Below, piece by piece: positions 1 through 8,167 of a stretch of DNA of 47,430 nt. The notes under the pieces were generated by a model. The model was not told where the DNA came from. It searched no databases and saw nothing but the letters and a program-made list of their open reading frames with translations. Numbering within the stretch: position 1 is the stretch's first letter; every line of letters begins with the position of its first letter. A program made the translations under genes and the position numbers. The DNA comes from an uncultured Trueperaceae bacterium (GTDB lineage: Bacteria > Deinococcota > Deinococci > Deinococcales > Trueperaceae): contig CALDPK010000033.1 of assembly GCA_937911855.1 (NCBI GenBank), positions 1-47,430 on the forward strand. The letters run 5' to 3'.

Positions 1-235
1 CGTGTGCCCGGGTGCCTCCCTCGCCCGCCTCGAGGCCCACGAGCAGATGCCCGGCTCCCAGGGCGAGCAAGGTTTCCGTATGGCTGGGCATGAGGCTGAC
101 TATCCTGCCGGCCGGCTCCGGCAGTACGACTTCTCTGGCCAGGTAATCGGTCACCGTGACCGGCTGGGCCAGGACGGACCCCAGAATGGCGAGCATGAAA
201 CTGAACAGGAACGGGCGGAATCTTGCTTGCTGCAT
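1..235 (-). CDS. btuF: BtuF-like cobalamin-binding ABC transporter protein (5' part)
   Basis: Only the first 78 codons lie in the window; the gene runs off the left edge. The reverse-strand reading opens with a basic, hydrophobic signal peptide (MQQARFRPFLFSFMLAILG, then SVLAQ). Next comes VTVTDYLAREVVLPEPAGRI, followed by VSLMPSHTETLLALGAGHLL. This is the characteristic start of periplasmic vitamin B12/siderophore-binding proteins (BtuF/FepB family). AGGAGG at 241-246 precedes the ATG at a good distance. A cobalamin riboswitch in the leader supports B12 specificity. The family binds corrinoid in the periplasm and hands it to a BtuCD-type importer, presumably encoded further left. The family is clear; the B12 substrate is inferred from the riboswitch. 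Confidence 0.85.
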   Translation of the reverse strand, partial: MQQARFRPFLFSFMLAILGSVLAQPVTVTDYLAREVVLPEPAGRIVSLMPSHTETLLALGAGHLLVGLEAGEGGTRAH

Positions 236-254
236 TGACGCCTCCTTCGGGCAT

Positions 255-366
255 TGCAGTGAAGTGCAGGCGGCATTCGGGCTCGTGCGGCTGAGATTGT
301 CAGCCGTTTACCGTTGCGGGACAGCGCCGGATTCCAACCGGCTTCCCCACCTGCACCACTTCACCC
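255..366 (-). promoter_or_regulatory. Cobalamin riboswitch
   Basis: Read on the reverse strand, the leader contains the conserved core GGGAAGCCGG, then AATCCGGCGCTGTCCCGCAA (about 345 down to 312), the hallmark of the B12 aptamer. The flanks GAAGTGGTGCAGG and CCTGCACTTC can pair as the closing P1 stem. The element lies between a possible -10 box (TACGCT, 370-375) and the btuF ribosome binding site. This arrangement allows repression of the transporter when adenosylcobalamin is plentiful. The exact ends are approximate. Confidence 0.9.
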
Positions 367-369
367 GGA

Positions 370-405
370 AGCGTAACACCACCGCAGCGCAGGCGGTGTT
401 AGGCT
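370..405. promoter_or_regulatory. Divergent promoter region btuF / zapE-like
   Basis: TACGCT (reverse, 370-375) is a candidate -10 for the riboswitch transcript. TAGGCT (forward, 400-405) lies 7 bases before the GTG at 413 of the AFG1/ZapE-like gene, which fits leaderless transcription. An imperfect inverted repeat (AACACC at 375-380 with GGTGTT at 395-400; ACCGC at 381-385 with GCGGT at 393-397) fills the space between them and could be an operator. Confidence 0.45.
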
Positions 406-412
406 GTTCCGA

Positions 413-1465
413 GTGTCAGTTCCCGAAGCCGTGAAGCTCAGCGAGCTGGTGAGCCCGCGGGCCCTTGATGCCTCTCAGGCATACGCACCGCCACCAAGGT
501 TCGCAGCAGCCACGTTCAGCAATTACCGACCCACGCACCCGAGCCAGGAACAGGCAGTCAGAAGGCTGGAACAGCTGCTGGCGTCCCTGCAGCCGGCCCG
601 GAACCAGCGCGGCCTGTTCAGGCTCCTGCAGAAGCAGAAGCCGGCCGGCAGCGGGCTGTATCTGGACGGCGGCTTCGGGGTGGGCAAGACCCACCTGCTC
701 GCCGCTGCATATCACGCAGCGGACACGGACCTGAAAGCCTTCATGTCGTTCCAGGAACTCGTCTACCGGGTCGGCGTGCGCGGCATCGCTGCCGCAGCAG
801 AGGACTTCCGCGGCCTCAGGCTGCTGCTGCTCGACGAGTTCGAACTTGACGACCCCGGCAACACGCTGATCGTGAAATCGGTACTGCAGTCACTGTTCGC
901 CCAGGGCACCAGAGTCGTGACCACTTCCAATACCCCCGCCACGGCACAGGGCGAAGGCCGCTTCAACGCCAGCGATTTCGCAAGAGAGATCCAGGGCATA
1001 GCTGCGCATTTCGACAGCCTGCGCCTGGACGGACCGGATTACCGCGTGCGCAGCAGCGCCGGGCCCGTGCCTCACATTCCCGGTTGCGCAGACCCTGCTG
1101 AAGGCGGCAAACCTCCGGTTGTGACGGCCAGCTGGCCTGAGCTGCTGGCCGTACTGCGGGACCTGCACCCGATGGCCTACGGTCCCCTGCTGGCCCAGGT
1201 CGGCACCCTGTACCTGAACGGCGTGGACACCATCCCGAACCAGAACGACGCGCTGCGTTTCGTGCACTTCATCGACCGGCTCTACGACCTGCGTGTCTCA
1301 CTGAGGTTCGGGGTGCAGCCGCACCTGGCTGCAGACCTGCGCGCTCTGTTCGCTGCCGGCTACCGGGACGGCGCCTATCAGAAGAAACACGACCGCTGCG
1401 TCTCCAGGCTCATTGAACTGCACGGGGAATCAGCGGCTTCAGAGCCCGTCCTGTCAGCTGCCTGA
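413..1465 (+). CDS. zapE: AFG1/ZapE-type AAA ATPase
   Basis: This 350-residue protein has a Walker A motif GGFGVGKTH (residues 86-94), a Walker B motif LLLLDEFELDD (137-147) and a sensor segment TTSNTP. A C-terminal block near LDGPDYR resembles AFG1/ZapE. Members are peripheral ATPases linked to the division ring in Enterobacteria and to mitochondrial quality control in eukaryotes; the role here is not known. I chose the GTG at 413 because TAGGCT lies 7 bases upstream; a second GTG at 431 is possible. The 3' end overlaps the convergent lpxB-related gene by 12 bases, so the two transcripts must overlap. The family call is good; the cellular role is open. Confidence 0.75.
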   Translation: MSVPEAVKLSELVSPRALDASQAYAPPPRFAAATFSNYRPTHPSQEQAVRRLEQLLASLQPARNQRGLFRLLQKQKPAGSGLYLDGGFGVGKTHLLAAAYHAADTDLKAFMSFQELVYRVGVRGIAAAAEDFRGLRLLLLDEFELDDPGNTLIVKSVLQSLFAQGTRVVTTSNTPATAQGEGRFNASDFAREIQGIAAHFDSLRLDGPDYRVRSSAGPVPHIPGCADPAEGGKPPVVTASWPELLAVLRDLHPMAYGPLLAQVGTLYLNGVDTIPNQNDALRFVHFIDRLYDLRVSLRFGVQPHLAADLRALFAAGYRDGAYQKKHDRCVSRLIELHGESAASEPVLSAA

Positions 1466-2599
1466 GAGCCGCTCCGCGATCACTGCGGCGATGCGCGGCA
1501 GACCACCCGGCTCACCCAGCACCAGTGCGCCCGCCCGGGCCGCTGCAGCACGCGCTTCACCGTCGGAGAGCATGCGACGGACCAGCGGGGCGAGCACCTT
1601 GACGTCCGGACTCTCAGCCACCATGAGCGCGTCGGTGAGCAGCCTCTTCTGGTTCGCCACGAAGGCAGCTGAATGGCTGTCACCCAGCGCGAAGGTGACG
1701 ACCGGCACGCAGGCTGCTGCGGCCTGTTCCAGCGCCGTTCCCGCCGTTCCCACGACAAGCGCGGCCCGGGCCAGCAGCCATTCGAAGGCACCCTGATGAA
1801 GCTCAACTTTATTGGCACCCTGCGTCAGCAGTGCCGGTTCACCCGGGCTCAGCTGCCAGCCTGCCGGCCGGGGCAGTTCACCAGCGGCCCAGGCGACCTT
1901 CCAGCTGACACCCGGAACTTCTTGCGTCAGCGGCAGCATGCGTGCCAGGGATTCCCCGGCTGAGGCCCGTGAACCCGGCAGCAGGAGCACCTCCTGGCCG
2001 TCAGCCTCAACCCGCCGCGGGGGCTCATCGAACAGCAGGCTGCCGGCGTAATCCGCCTGGCTGACTCCCCGGCTCTTCAGTGCCTGAGCGGTTTCAGCGT
2101 CCCGCAACCAGACGCGCTGGGTGAACCTGCGCATGAGCCACGCCTCGAACGGTGTGATGCGCTCCATCAGCAGCCGGTTGATGCTGGGCGCCTGCCCTGT
2201 CGACTGCCTGATTGATACGAGCGTCTGGAGCGCGAACCTGCGCGCAGCCGGCACGCCGGTGAGCAGGCTGAGCGAGAGCGCCCAGGCGTCGCCTGCCACG
2301 ATCACTGCATCTGGACGGACAGAGTAACGCAGGAAATGGAGCTGCCTGAAGGTCAGCGGAAGCAGCCCACTCCGCAGGTCTGCCATGAAGTTGGCTGCCG
2401 TGTGAAAGGTCAGGCCTCCGGACGGCAGCGCCTGCACCGGCCCCCTGACGGGCAGGCCGCTCTGCGCGTAAGCGCGGCCGGTTCCCACCAGCGGGTAGGC
2501 GCTCAGCTCGAGTCCCGGGGCAGCAGCCTGCAGGTGACGCGCCAGCCGGCTGCCTATGACGTCCTCGCCATGGCCGTTGGTGAGGACCAGGACGCGCAA
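1454..2599 (-). CDS. Lipid-A-disaccharide synthase-related protein (LpxB-like)
   Basis: This 381-residue protein has a GT-B glycosyltransferase look. It opens with VLVLTNGHGEDVIGSRLA, has a central LLLPGSRASAGESL (the LpxB LLPGSR block), and a C-terminal VVGTAGTALEQAAAACVPVV resembling the sugar-nucleotide site. It fits the family described as lipid-A-disaccharide synthase-related in cyanobacteria and Deinococcus, whose substrate is unknown to me. It is the last gene of the aroA-cmk-nadK operon, starting 3 bases after the nadK stop. A second LpxB-like gene lies at 45805-47013 in the lpx cluster, so this copy is less likely to be the lipid A enzyme. It may act on another lipid-linked sugar. 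Confidence 0.7.
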   Translation of the reverse strand: MRVLVLTNGHGEDVIGSRLARHLQAAAPGLELSAYPLVGTGRAYAQSGLPVRGPVQALPSGGLTFHTAANFMADLRSGLLPLTFRQLHFLRYSVRPDAVIVAGDAWALSLSLLTGVPAARRFALQTLVSIRQSTGQAPSINRLLMERITPFEAWLMRRFTQRVWLRDAETAQALKSRGVSQADYAGSLLFDEPPRRVEADGQEVLLLPGSRASAGESLARMLPLTQEVPGVSWKVAWAAGELPRPAGWQLSPGEPALLTQGANKVELHQGAFEWLLARAALVVGTAGTALEQAAAACVPVVTFALGDSHSAAFVANQKRLLTDALMVAESPDVKVLAPLVRRMLSDGEARAAAARAGALVLGEPGGLPRIAAVIAERLSGS

Positions 2600-2602
2600 C
2601 GG

Positions 2603-3499
2603 TCAGTCTCCTGGCTCGTTGAGGAGCGGAGCGGTGCCCCAGCCGAGTTTCTGCCGCAGGACGTCGAAGTGGTTGCGGCGACCGGTCAGCACCAGCAGCA
2701 GGTCGGTGGGTGCGGCAGCGATCCGGAAGCGGTCACCCCTGCTCACGTCGATGCGCACGTGCCCGTCCACGACAAGCGCCAGCTCGTCGGAGCTCGTGGC
2801 GACCTCGAACTGCAGTTCGTCGAATGCGTCCAGCACCATCGGGCGGTTGGTGAGGGAATGCGGCGCTATCGGCGTGATGAGCAGCGCGCGCAGCCCCTGA
2901 CTCAGGATGGGTCCGCCGAGTGACAGCGAGTAGGCCGTGGAACCCGTCGGGGTGCTCACGACCAGGCCGTCCGCGCGGTACTGGGTGGCGTGCTGGCCGT
3001 CGACGAACATGTCCAGGTTGATCAGGCGGGTCATGACGCCCTGCGATACCATCACGTCGTTGAGCCCGTAATGGACGGTGTCGGGCCGGCCGTCGACGGT
3101 CAGCTGCAGCATCATCCGCGGCAGCACCTGCCATGACTCGCCGGCTTTGCCGTCCAGCCAGGCGTGGATGTCATCGGCACCGTGATCGGCCAGGAAGCCC
3201 AGCTTGCCCAGGTTGACCCCCAGGACCGGAACCCGGGTGCCCACCATGCGCCGGGCCGTGTTCAGCATCGTCCCGTCGCCACCCACGGCGATGACGAGCG
3301 TCAGGTCTTCAGCCAGGCCGGCCAGCGGCAGCGTCCCGGCGTTGTCCAGGGTCACCCGGACGCCTGCGTCCTCGAGCCTGCCTGCAATCTCGGTCGCAAG
3401 CCCATGCGCCTCCGGTTTGTAGTGGGTGCTGGTGACGAGCACGTGCCGCGCGTCGCGGGCGGCCAGGTTGAAGCTGCGGCCAGGGTTCCGGCCTTCCAT
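2603..3499 (-). CDS. nadK: NAD kinase
   Basis: This 298-residue protein phosphorylates NAD to NADP in the cytoplasm. It shows the GGDGT motif (residues 73-77), LGKLGFLAD, the NDVMVSQG block, and the diagnostic TPTGSTAYSLSLGGPI. The ATG shares its A with the cmk stop (TGATG), so translation is probably coupled. The first 18 or so residues are extra relative to the core fold. Its position in an operon with cmk and aroA groups nucleotide and NADPH supply with aromatic synthesis. Confidence 0.95.
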   Translation of the reverse strand: MEGRNPGRSFNLAARDARHVLVTSTHYKPEAHGLATEIAGRLEDAGVRVTLDNAGTLPLAGLAEDLTLVIAVGGDGTMLNTARRMVGTRVPVLGVNLGKLGFLADHGADDIHAWLDGKAGESWQVLPRMMLQLTVDGRPDTVHYGLNDVMVSQGVMTRLINLDMFVDGQHATQYRADGLVVSTPTGSTAYSLSLGGPILSQGLRALLITPIAPHSLTNRPMVLDAFDELQFEVATSSDELALVVDGHVRIDVSRGDRFRIAAAPTDLLLVLTGRRNHFDVLRQKLGWGTAPLLNEPGD

Positions 3500-4137
3500 C
3501 AGTCTTCGCCCTGGATCACGCCGATGAGTACATCGGCGACGCCTGCCACGTCCAGGTTGCCGGTATCGACGCGCACGGCGTCAGGTGCGGGGCGCAGCTG
3601 CCTGGCGTCAAGCTGGTCGCGGCGGGCCAGCTGCTCCGTCAGTGTTGCCAGGCCAGCCTGCCTTTCGCCCAGCCTGCGGGACGCCCTGACTTCCACCGGG
3701 GCGTCCAGGTAGAACTTGTAGCGCGCGTCGGGGAATACTGCGGTGCCCATGTCGCGGCCTTCGACCACGAAGCTGCCTTCCAGCTGCCTGAGCTGGTCGT
3801 TGGCCCACTCGCGGACGCCCTGGAATGAGGCTGTCCGGGACACGTTCCTGTCGATCTCGTCTGTATGCAGTTCCGCGTAGCGGGCTGTTCCGTCCAGCAT
3901 GAGCAGGTTGCCCTGCAGGCCGGGGCGCAGGTCGACTTCGTGGCGCGCGAGTTCCGCGAGCACTTCTTCCTCCGTGCCCAGGCTGGCGTCAGCTTCCAGA
4001 AGCAGCCAGGCGGCGCCGCGGTACAGGAGTCCGCTGGAAACGAACGGCACGCCCAGGCGCCGGGCGATCTCGCGGGCAACGCTCGACTTTCCGGAGGCGG
4101 CAGGGCCGTCGATGGTGATGACGAAATCGCCGCTCAC
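3499..4137 (-). CDS. cmk: Cytidylate kinase
   Basis: This 212-residue CMP/dCMP kinase (ATP + CMP to ADP + CDP) has a P-loop GPAASGKSS (11-19), SSGLLYRGAAW for substrate binding, and the family signature GRDMGTAVFPDA (127-138). It is slightly shorter than the usual 220-230 residues, mainly in the CMP-binding insert. Its start overlaps the aroA stop by 4 bases (ATGA). The aroA-cmk pairing is common in bacteria. Confidence 0.95.
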   Translation of the reverse strand: MSGDFVITIDGPAASGKSSVAREIARRLGVPFVSSGLLYRGAAWLLLEADASLGTEEEVLAELARHEVDLRPGLQGNLLMLDGTARYAELHTDEIDRNVSRTASFQGVREWANDQLRQLEGSFVVEGRDMGTAVFPDARYKFYLDAPVEVRASRRLGERQAGLATLTEQLARRDQLDARQLRPAPDAVRVDTGNLDVAGVADVLIGVIQGED

Positions 4138-5426
4138 TGCTGTACCTGCAGTTTGCGGAAATCATCCCAGTAACGGGGGTACGTCTTCGCCACGCAGCCG
4201 GGATCGAGGATCGTCACCCCCGGCAGGTTCAGGCCGGCGAGCGCGAAGGCCATCGCCATCCGGTGGTCGTCGTAAGTCCGTATCCCGGCGGGCCGGTATG
4301 CAGCCTGGGGTTCGACCGTGATCCAGTCCGGACCTTCGCTTACCACGGCGCCCAGGCGGCGCAGTTCAGTCGCTACAGCGGTGAGCCGGTCGGTTTCCTT
4401 GATGCGCATGTTCGCCACGTTCCTTATGGTCAGCGGACCGTCAGTGAACAGGCCTGCCACCGCAAGGGCCAGTGCCTGATCGGGGATGTCGTTCAGGTCG
4501 AAGTCACCGCCGCGCAGCTGACCCGGGGGCGGACCGGTGACCGTGCAGCTCTGTGCGGTCCAGCTGACTTCGCAGCCCATCCGGCCGAGGACGTCCGCCA
4601 GAGCGCGGTCGCCCTGCGATGAATCCGTCCCGACGTTGGCTACCATCACCGTACTGCCCGTGATGGCGGCGGCAACCCAGAAGTTACCGGCGGCGGTCGC
4701 GTCGCCTTCGATATGCAGGTCGGCAGCCGAGTAGGTGCCCGGCCTGACCGTGAACACCGAATGGCCCTCCCGCTCAACTTCCATGCCGAAGCTGCGCATG
4801 ACGTCAAGCGTGATGTCAACGAACGGTTTCGATTGCAGCTCGCCGGTGACCCGGATCGTGACGGGCCCGGCGGCGAGGGGTGCCGCCATCAGCAGGCCGG
4901 AGAGGTACTGCGATGACAGGTCGCCGCTCACGCTCACTTCCCCGCCCTGCAGTCCCGTGGTTTCGATGCGTACCGGCGGGCAGCCGTTGTCAAGTTCACT
5001 GGTGGCGTTCACGCCCAGGCCCTGAAGGGCTTGCAGCTGGTCAGCTACCGGCCGCTTCAGCATGCTGCCCTGCCCGGTGACGCGGAAACTGCCTGAGCCC
5101 GCGGAGAGCAGCGGCAGCAGGAAGCGCACGGTGGTTCCTGACAGTCCGGCGTCCAGGTCGGCTGCCTGCGCCCGAAGCGGACCGCCGTGACCGGAGACGG
5201 TCGTGACCGGGCCATCCTGGGAGATGCTGACGCCGAGCTCTTTGAGCGCGCGGATCATCACCTCCGTATCGTCTGCCTCAAGCAGGTGATGCAGGCGTGA
5301 CTCGCCTTCGGCAACTGCGGCGATCACCAGGGCGCGGTTACTGACGCTCTTGGAGCCCGGAACGGCGATGGTGGCGGAGGGAAGGACACCGGGTACTATT
5401 TCAAGGCTCTCAGGCGTTTGCGACAT
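4134..5426 (-). CDS. aroA: 3-phosphoshikimate 1-carboxyvinyltransferase (EPSP synthase)
   Basis: This 430-residue enzyme joins shikimate-3-phosphate and phosphoenolpyruvate in the shikimate pathway. It has GSKSVSNRALV near residues 24-34, LSGTTVRFL near 95-103, DLNDIPDQALALAV and RIKETDRL with the catalytic Asp and Glu, and a YDDHRMAMAF block near the C terminus. The frame stays open upstream to 5744, but that stretch is antisense to sufE. The true start is the ATG at 5426, because TATCCT lies 8 bases upstream and homology begins there. First gene of the aroA-cmk-nadK-lpxB-related operon. Confidence 0.95.
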   Translation of the reverse strand: MSQTPESLEIVPGVLPSATIAVPGSKSVSNRALVIAAVAEGESRLHHLLEADDTEVMIRALKELGVSISQDGPVTTVSGHGGPLRAQAADLDAGLSGTTVRFLLPLLSAGSGSFRVTGQGSMLKRPVADQLQALQGLGVNATSELDNGCPPVRIETTGLQGGEVSVSGDLSSQYLSGLLMAAPLAAGPVTIRVTGELQSKPFVDITLDVMRSFGMEVEREGHSVFTVRPGTYSAADLHIEGDATAAGNFWVAAAITGSTVMVANVGTDSSQGDRALADVLGRMGCEVSWTAQSCTVTGPPPGQLRGGDFDLNDIPDQALALAVAGLFTDGPLTIRNVANMRIKETDRLTAVATELRRLGAVVSEGPDWITVEPQAAYRPAGIRTYDDHRMAMAFALAGLNLPGVTILDPGCVAKTYPRYWDDFRKLQVQQ

Positions 5427-5434
5427 CGGGCATA

Positions 5435-5440
5435 AGGATA
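5435..5440 (-). promoter_or_regulatory. -10 box of aroA operon, probably leaderless
   Basis: Reverse-strand TATCCT ends 8 bases before the aroA ATG and no Shine-Dalgarno is present, which fits leaderless transcription. Confidence 0.5.
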
Positions 5441-5464
5441 ACACCGGCCCAATATTCCGGGGTT

Positions 5465-5470
5465 TATCAT
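5465..5470 (+). promoter_or_regulatory. -10 box of sufE-like gene, leaderless
   Basis: TATCAT is followed by 7 bases and the ATG at 5478, with no room for a ribosome binding site. It is back to back with the aroA promoter inside a 51-base gap. Confidence 0.6.
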
Positions 5471-5477
5471 TGCGCCC

Positions 5478-5903
5478 ATGACGATGCCAGCCCAACTGCA
5501 GCAGATTACCGATACGTTCAGCAGCGCACCGAGTCAGCTTCGCCTGCCGCTGCTCCTCGAGTACGCCGGCAAAGTGCCGCCGCTGCCCGATCACCTGGCT
5601 TCGCTCGAGGGCATGGAGCGGGTGCACGAGTGCCAGACTCCCTTCTACCTGGCCAGCGAACTGGCCGATGACGGAACTGTGGTCTTCCATTTCAACGCTC
5701 CCGAGGAAGCCCCCACCACGCGCGGCTTCGCGGGCATACTGCATGAGGGACTGAAGGGGCTCACGCCAGCCGAAGTCGCTGCAGTCCCGGGTGACTTCTA
5801 CACCGAGCTCAAGCTGAGCGAGCTGATCTCACCGCTCAGGCTGCGGGGCATCGAGGCCATCCTGGCGCGGGCCAAACGGCAGGCGGCTGCGCTGCAGGGG
5901 TGA
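5478..5903 (+). CDS. sufE: SufE-family cysteine desulfurase activator
   Basis: This 141-residue protein matches the SufE/YgdK fold. The conserved cysteine is C52 in VHECQTPFYLA, followed by TRGFAGILHEGLKGLTPAEV and LKLSELISPLRLRGIEAIL. SufE accepts sulfane sulfur on this cysteine from the desulfurase SufS and passes it to the Fe-S scaffold. No other suf gene is in the window, so this is a stand-alone copy. The start is set by the leaderless -10 box; a second ATG lies 6 bases further in. Confidence 0.85.
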   Translation: MTMPAQLQQITDTFSSAPSQLRLPLLLEYAGKVPPLPDHLASLEGMERVHECQTPFYLASELADDGTVVFHFNAPEEAPTTRGFAGILHEGLKGLTPAEVAAVPGDFYTELKLSELISPLRLRGIEAILARAKRQAAALQG

Positions 5904-5918
5904 GCAGGCAGTAAAGAA

Positions 5919-5950
5919 GCGGGCCGGCTCAGATTCCTGGGCCGGCCCGC
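5919..5950. terminator. Bidirectional hairpin between sufE and rpmE
   Basis: GCGGGCCGGC (5919-5928) and GCCGGCCCGC (5941-5950) form a perfect 10-bp stem with a 12-base loop between convergent genes. There is no strong T tract on either side. Confidence 0.7.
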
Positions 5951-5976
5951 TGGACCTGCTTTGGCAGCGCGAAAAC

Positions 5977-6195
5977 TCAGCGCTTGCTGCGGCGGTAGTT
6001 GTCGCCGAAACGCTTCTGGAACTTCTCGACACGGCCTTCAGTGTCAATGAAGCGCTGCTGACCGGTGTAGAACGGGTGGTTGCCGGACCAGACGTCAACG
6101 GTGATCTCGGGCTTGGTGCTGTAAGTTTCGAGTACGACTTCGCCCTCGCAAATAATCTTGCAGGGCACCATTTTAGGGTGAATATCCTTCTTCAT
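5977..6195 (-). CDS. rpmE: 50S ribosomal protein L31 (zinc-ligand-poor form)
   Basis: This 72-residue protein starts MKKDIHPKMVPCKIICEG and contains STKPEITVDVWSGNHPF and YTGQQRFIDTEGRVEKFQKR. L31 sits in the central protuberance and bridges the two ribosomal subunits. The Zn ligands of the Cys-rich form (CxC and CxxCH) are largely replaced: only C12 and C16 remain, and the second pair reads WSGNH. As I recall, Deinococcus L31 looks like this while Thermus L31 keeps the cysteines. The ATG at 6195 is preceded by AGGAG. A 9-residue upstream extension is excluded because it would hide the ribosome binding site. Confidence 0.95.
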   Translation of the reverse strand: MKKDIHPKMVPCKIICEGEVVLETYSTKPEITVDVWSGNHPFYTGQQRFIDTEGRVEKFQKRFGDNYRRSKR

Positions 6196-6249
6196 GTCAC
6201 TCTCCTGGTGAGGGCCCTGCACTTTCGGCGGGACTCCACAAACTTTCCT

Positions 6250-6278
6250 ACTTTAGCAGAAGCAGGCAGCTGCCGCAA
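6250..6278 (-). promoter_or_regulatory. rpmE promoter
   Basis: Reverse-strand TTGCGG (6273-6278), a 17-base spacer and TAAAGT (6250-6255) give a plausible sigma-70-type promoter. The leader is about 50 bases and carries the AGGAG ribosome binding site. Confidence 0.5.
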
Positions 6279-6296
6279 TTGATTGGCTGACCACGC

Positions 6297-8108
6297 TCAG
6301 GCCGGCAGCTGGGCGCGCACCCTGGTTCCCCTGCCGGGAGCGGTGTCCACCTGCAGGTCTCCACCCAGGGCCGTGACCCGTTCGCGCATCTGCCGCAGGC
6401 CTAAGCCCCCCATGCTGCTGACGTGATCTGCAGCCTTGTTCAGGTCGAAGCCGGTCCCGTCGTCACCGACTTCCACGAACACGGCGCCCGAATCGTCATG
6501 CCCGACCTCCACGCGTACGCCGCTGGCCCGGGAATGCTTGGCTACGTTGTTCATGGCCTCCTGGAAGATCCGGAACAGCGTTGTCTCAGAGCGCAGGCTG
6601 AGCTGCTCGACGTGGCCCAATTGCACGTCCACCCGCATGTCGTTCTGCTGACCGAAATCAAGCGTGTAGCGGCGGATGGTCTCGGTGAAGCCGTGTCGCT
6701 CCAGGTCAACGGGCCGCAGTGCGAAGATGCTGCGCCTTACCTCACGTATGAGCTCACGGATGGTCGCCCGCGTCTCGCTCAGCTCCGCAGCGGCCTTGTC
6801 GGGTTCCCTGCGCATGAGGCGTTCCACCAGGTCGAGCTTCAGGGCACTGAACGCCAGCGACTGGGCGACACCGTCGTGGATCTCGCGGGCGATGCGCGCC
6901 CGTTCTTCAGCGATGGCCAGCTCTTCGGAATGCAGGTAGGCCCGCGCGTTGCGCACTCCCCAGCTCACCTGGCCAGCCATCAGTTCCAGCAGCGGGATGC
7001 CTGAAGCCGCGAAGTGGTCGGGTTCCGGGTGGACCAGGAGGATGAGTCCCAGGGGCACCCCGTCTGATTGCAGCGGCAGCACCAGCAGGCTGCGGGCATC
7101 CGCCAGCAGAGCCGACTCGTCCGCAGCTTCGGGGGTTGCCCTCAGGTCCCCTACCATCAGTGGTTCCATGTCCTGGGCGACCCCACCCAAGAGTCCGGTG
7201 CCCGGCACTACCGGCGTGGGTTTGGCGGGCGGCTCGCTGCCTTTCAGGGCGGCCAGGTGCAGGAGCCCGCCGTCGTCGCCCAGGTATATGCCGCCGCGTG
7301 GGGCGCCGGTCCGTTCGGTCATGCTGGCCAGCAGCAGGTCGAGCAGCTTGCTGAGGTTGCCTTCGGCCCGCATGCTTCGGTCGACGTCAACAAGGGTGGA
7401 CAGGTCGCGCATCCTGGCTCCGGCTGCTTCGGCAGCTGCAGCGAACTCCGCGGCGATGATGCTGAACGCCTCCTGCTGGCGTGAGTCAGCAGGCTCCTCG
7501 TACCAGGCCTGCAGGGTGCCACTCTGCTTCCCGGACCAGACGACAGGGTTGCCGAGAACCCACCAGTGACGGCCAGCGACCGTTATCTGCTGCGGAGCTG
7601 AAGACAGTTCATCGGACAGGCCGGCAGCAGTCGCGTGCAGCTCTGCTGGCAGCCAGTTGGCGTCGCTGACCCGCACGCCCGCCAGGTCGAGCGTCACGTA
7701 TGCGCCCGTCGCGCCGGCCACTTCGGTTATGCCCCGGCCGGCTGCGGAAAGCGTGGATTCCAGGTCGCTGGCCGCGGCGAAACTCTCGGTGACGCGCTGG
7801 ATGCCGGACAGCAGTTCGTGGCTGTCCCGCAGTTCCGCGTACAGGGAGCTGAGCCGGGCCTGCGCGTCTTCGCGCAGCCTCACTTCCCGGGCAATCCAGT
7901 CGAGTACCACGTAGGTGACAGCTGGACCCAGTATCGAGTAGAAGAGCAGGGTTGACCAGAAACGCCAGTTGTCGTCGCCGAGCGGCACGATGACCAGCTG
8001 CCACACCAGCACCACGCCGACGATGGACGCGGGCAGCCACAGCCTGGCGAGTCTGAGCTGCGGATAGAAACTTACCTGCTGCCGGCTGGCAGTGCGGAGG
8101 CGCCTCAT
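6297..8108 (-). CDS. Membrane sensor histidine kinase with GAF domains (NarL-type HisKA_3)
   Basis: This protein is 603 residues from the ATG at 8108. Two hydrophobic segments near the N terminus (about residues 24-43 and 51-71) are followed by GAF-like regions (about 100-220 and 240-385). The dimerisation/phosphoacceptor helix is ARIAREIHDGVAQSLAFSAL, with the phospho-His near residue 411. The HATPase domain carries EAMNNVAKHS (N box), VGDDGTGFD and GGLGLRQMRERV. Such kinases phosphorylate LuxR/NarL-type regulators, but none is encoded nearby, so it is an orphan. A GTG at 8159 could add 17 residues; I prefer 8108 because TACACT lies 9 bases upstream. The ligand is unknown. Confidence 0.85.
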   Translation of the reverse strand: MRRLRTASRQQVSFYPQLRLARLWLPASIVGVVLVWQLVIVPLGDDNWRFWSTLLFYSILGPAVTYVVLDWIAREVRLREDAQARLSSLYAELRDSHELLSGIQRVTESFAAASDLESTLSAAGRGITEVAGATGAYVTLDLAGVRVSDANWLPAELHATAAGLSDELSSAPQQITVAGRHWWVLGNPVVWSGKQSGTLQAWYEEPADSRQQEAFSIIAAEFAAAAEAAGARMRDLSTLVDVDRSMRAEGNLSKLLDLLLASMTERTGAPRGGIYLGDDGGLLHLAALKGSEPPAKPTPVVPGTGLLGGVAQDMEPLMVGDLRATPEAADESALLADARSLLVLPLQSDGVPLGLILLVHPEPDHFAASGIPLLELMAGQVSWGVRNARAYLHSEELAIAEERARIAREIHDGVAQSLAFSALKLDLVERLMRREPDKAAAELSETRATIRELIREVRRSIFALRPVDLERHGFTETIRRYTLDFGQQNDMRVDVQLGHVEQLSLRSETTLFRIFQEAMNNVAKHSRASGVRVEVGHDDSGAVFVEVGDDGTGFDLNKAADHVSSMGGLGLRQMRERVTALGGDLQVDTAPGRGTRVRAQLPA

Positions 8109-8117
8109 CACGGTCCA

Positions 8118-8123
8118 AGTGTA
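8118..8123 (-). promoter_or_regulatory. -10 box of histidine kinase gene
   Basis: Reverse-strand TACACT ends 9 bases before the ATG at 8108 and no ribosome binding site is visible. Confidence 0.4.
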
Positions 8124-8154
8124 CCTTCGCCATTGGAGCCTGCGCTGCGGCTGG

Positions 8155-8160
8155 TACACT
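8155..8160 (+). promoter_or_regulatory. -10 box of TraB-family gene, leaderless
   Basis: TACACT is followed by 7 bases and the ATG at 8168, the classic leaderless spacing. Confidence 0.55.
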
Positions 8161-8167
8161 CCTCAAC

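Noticed and set aside
5427..5744. Upstream extension of aroA
   Set aside because: It is antisense to sufE, lacks similarity to EPSP synthase, and lies upstream of the aroA -10 box.
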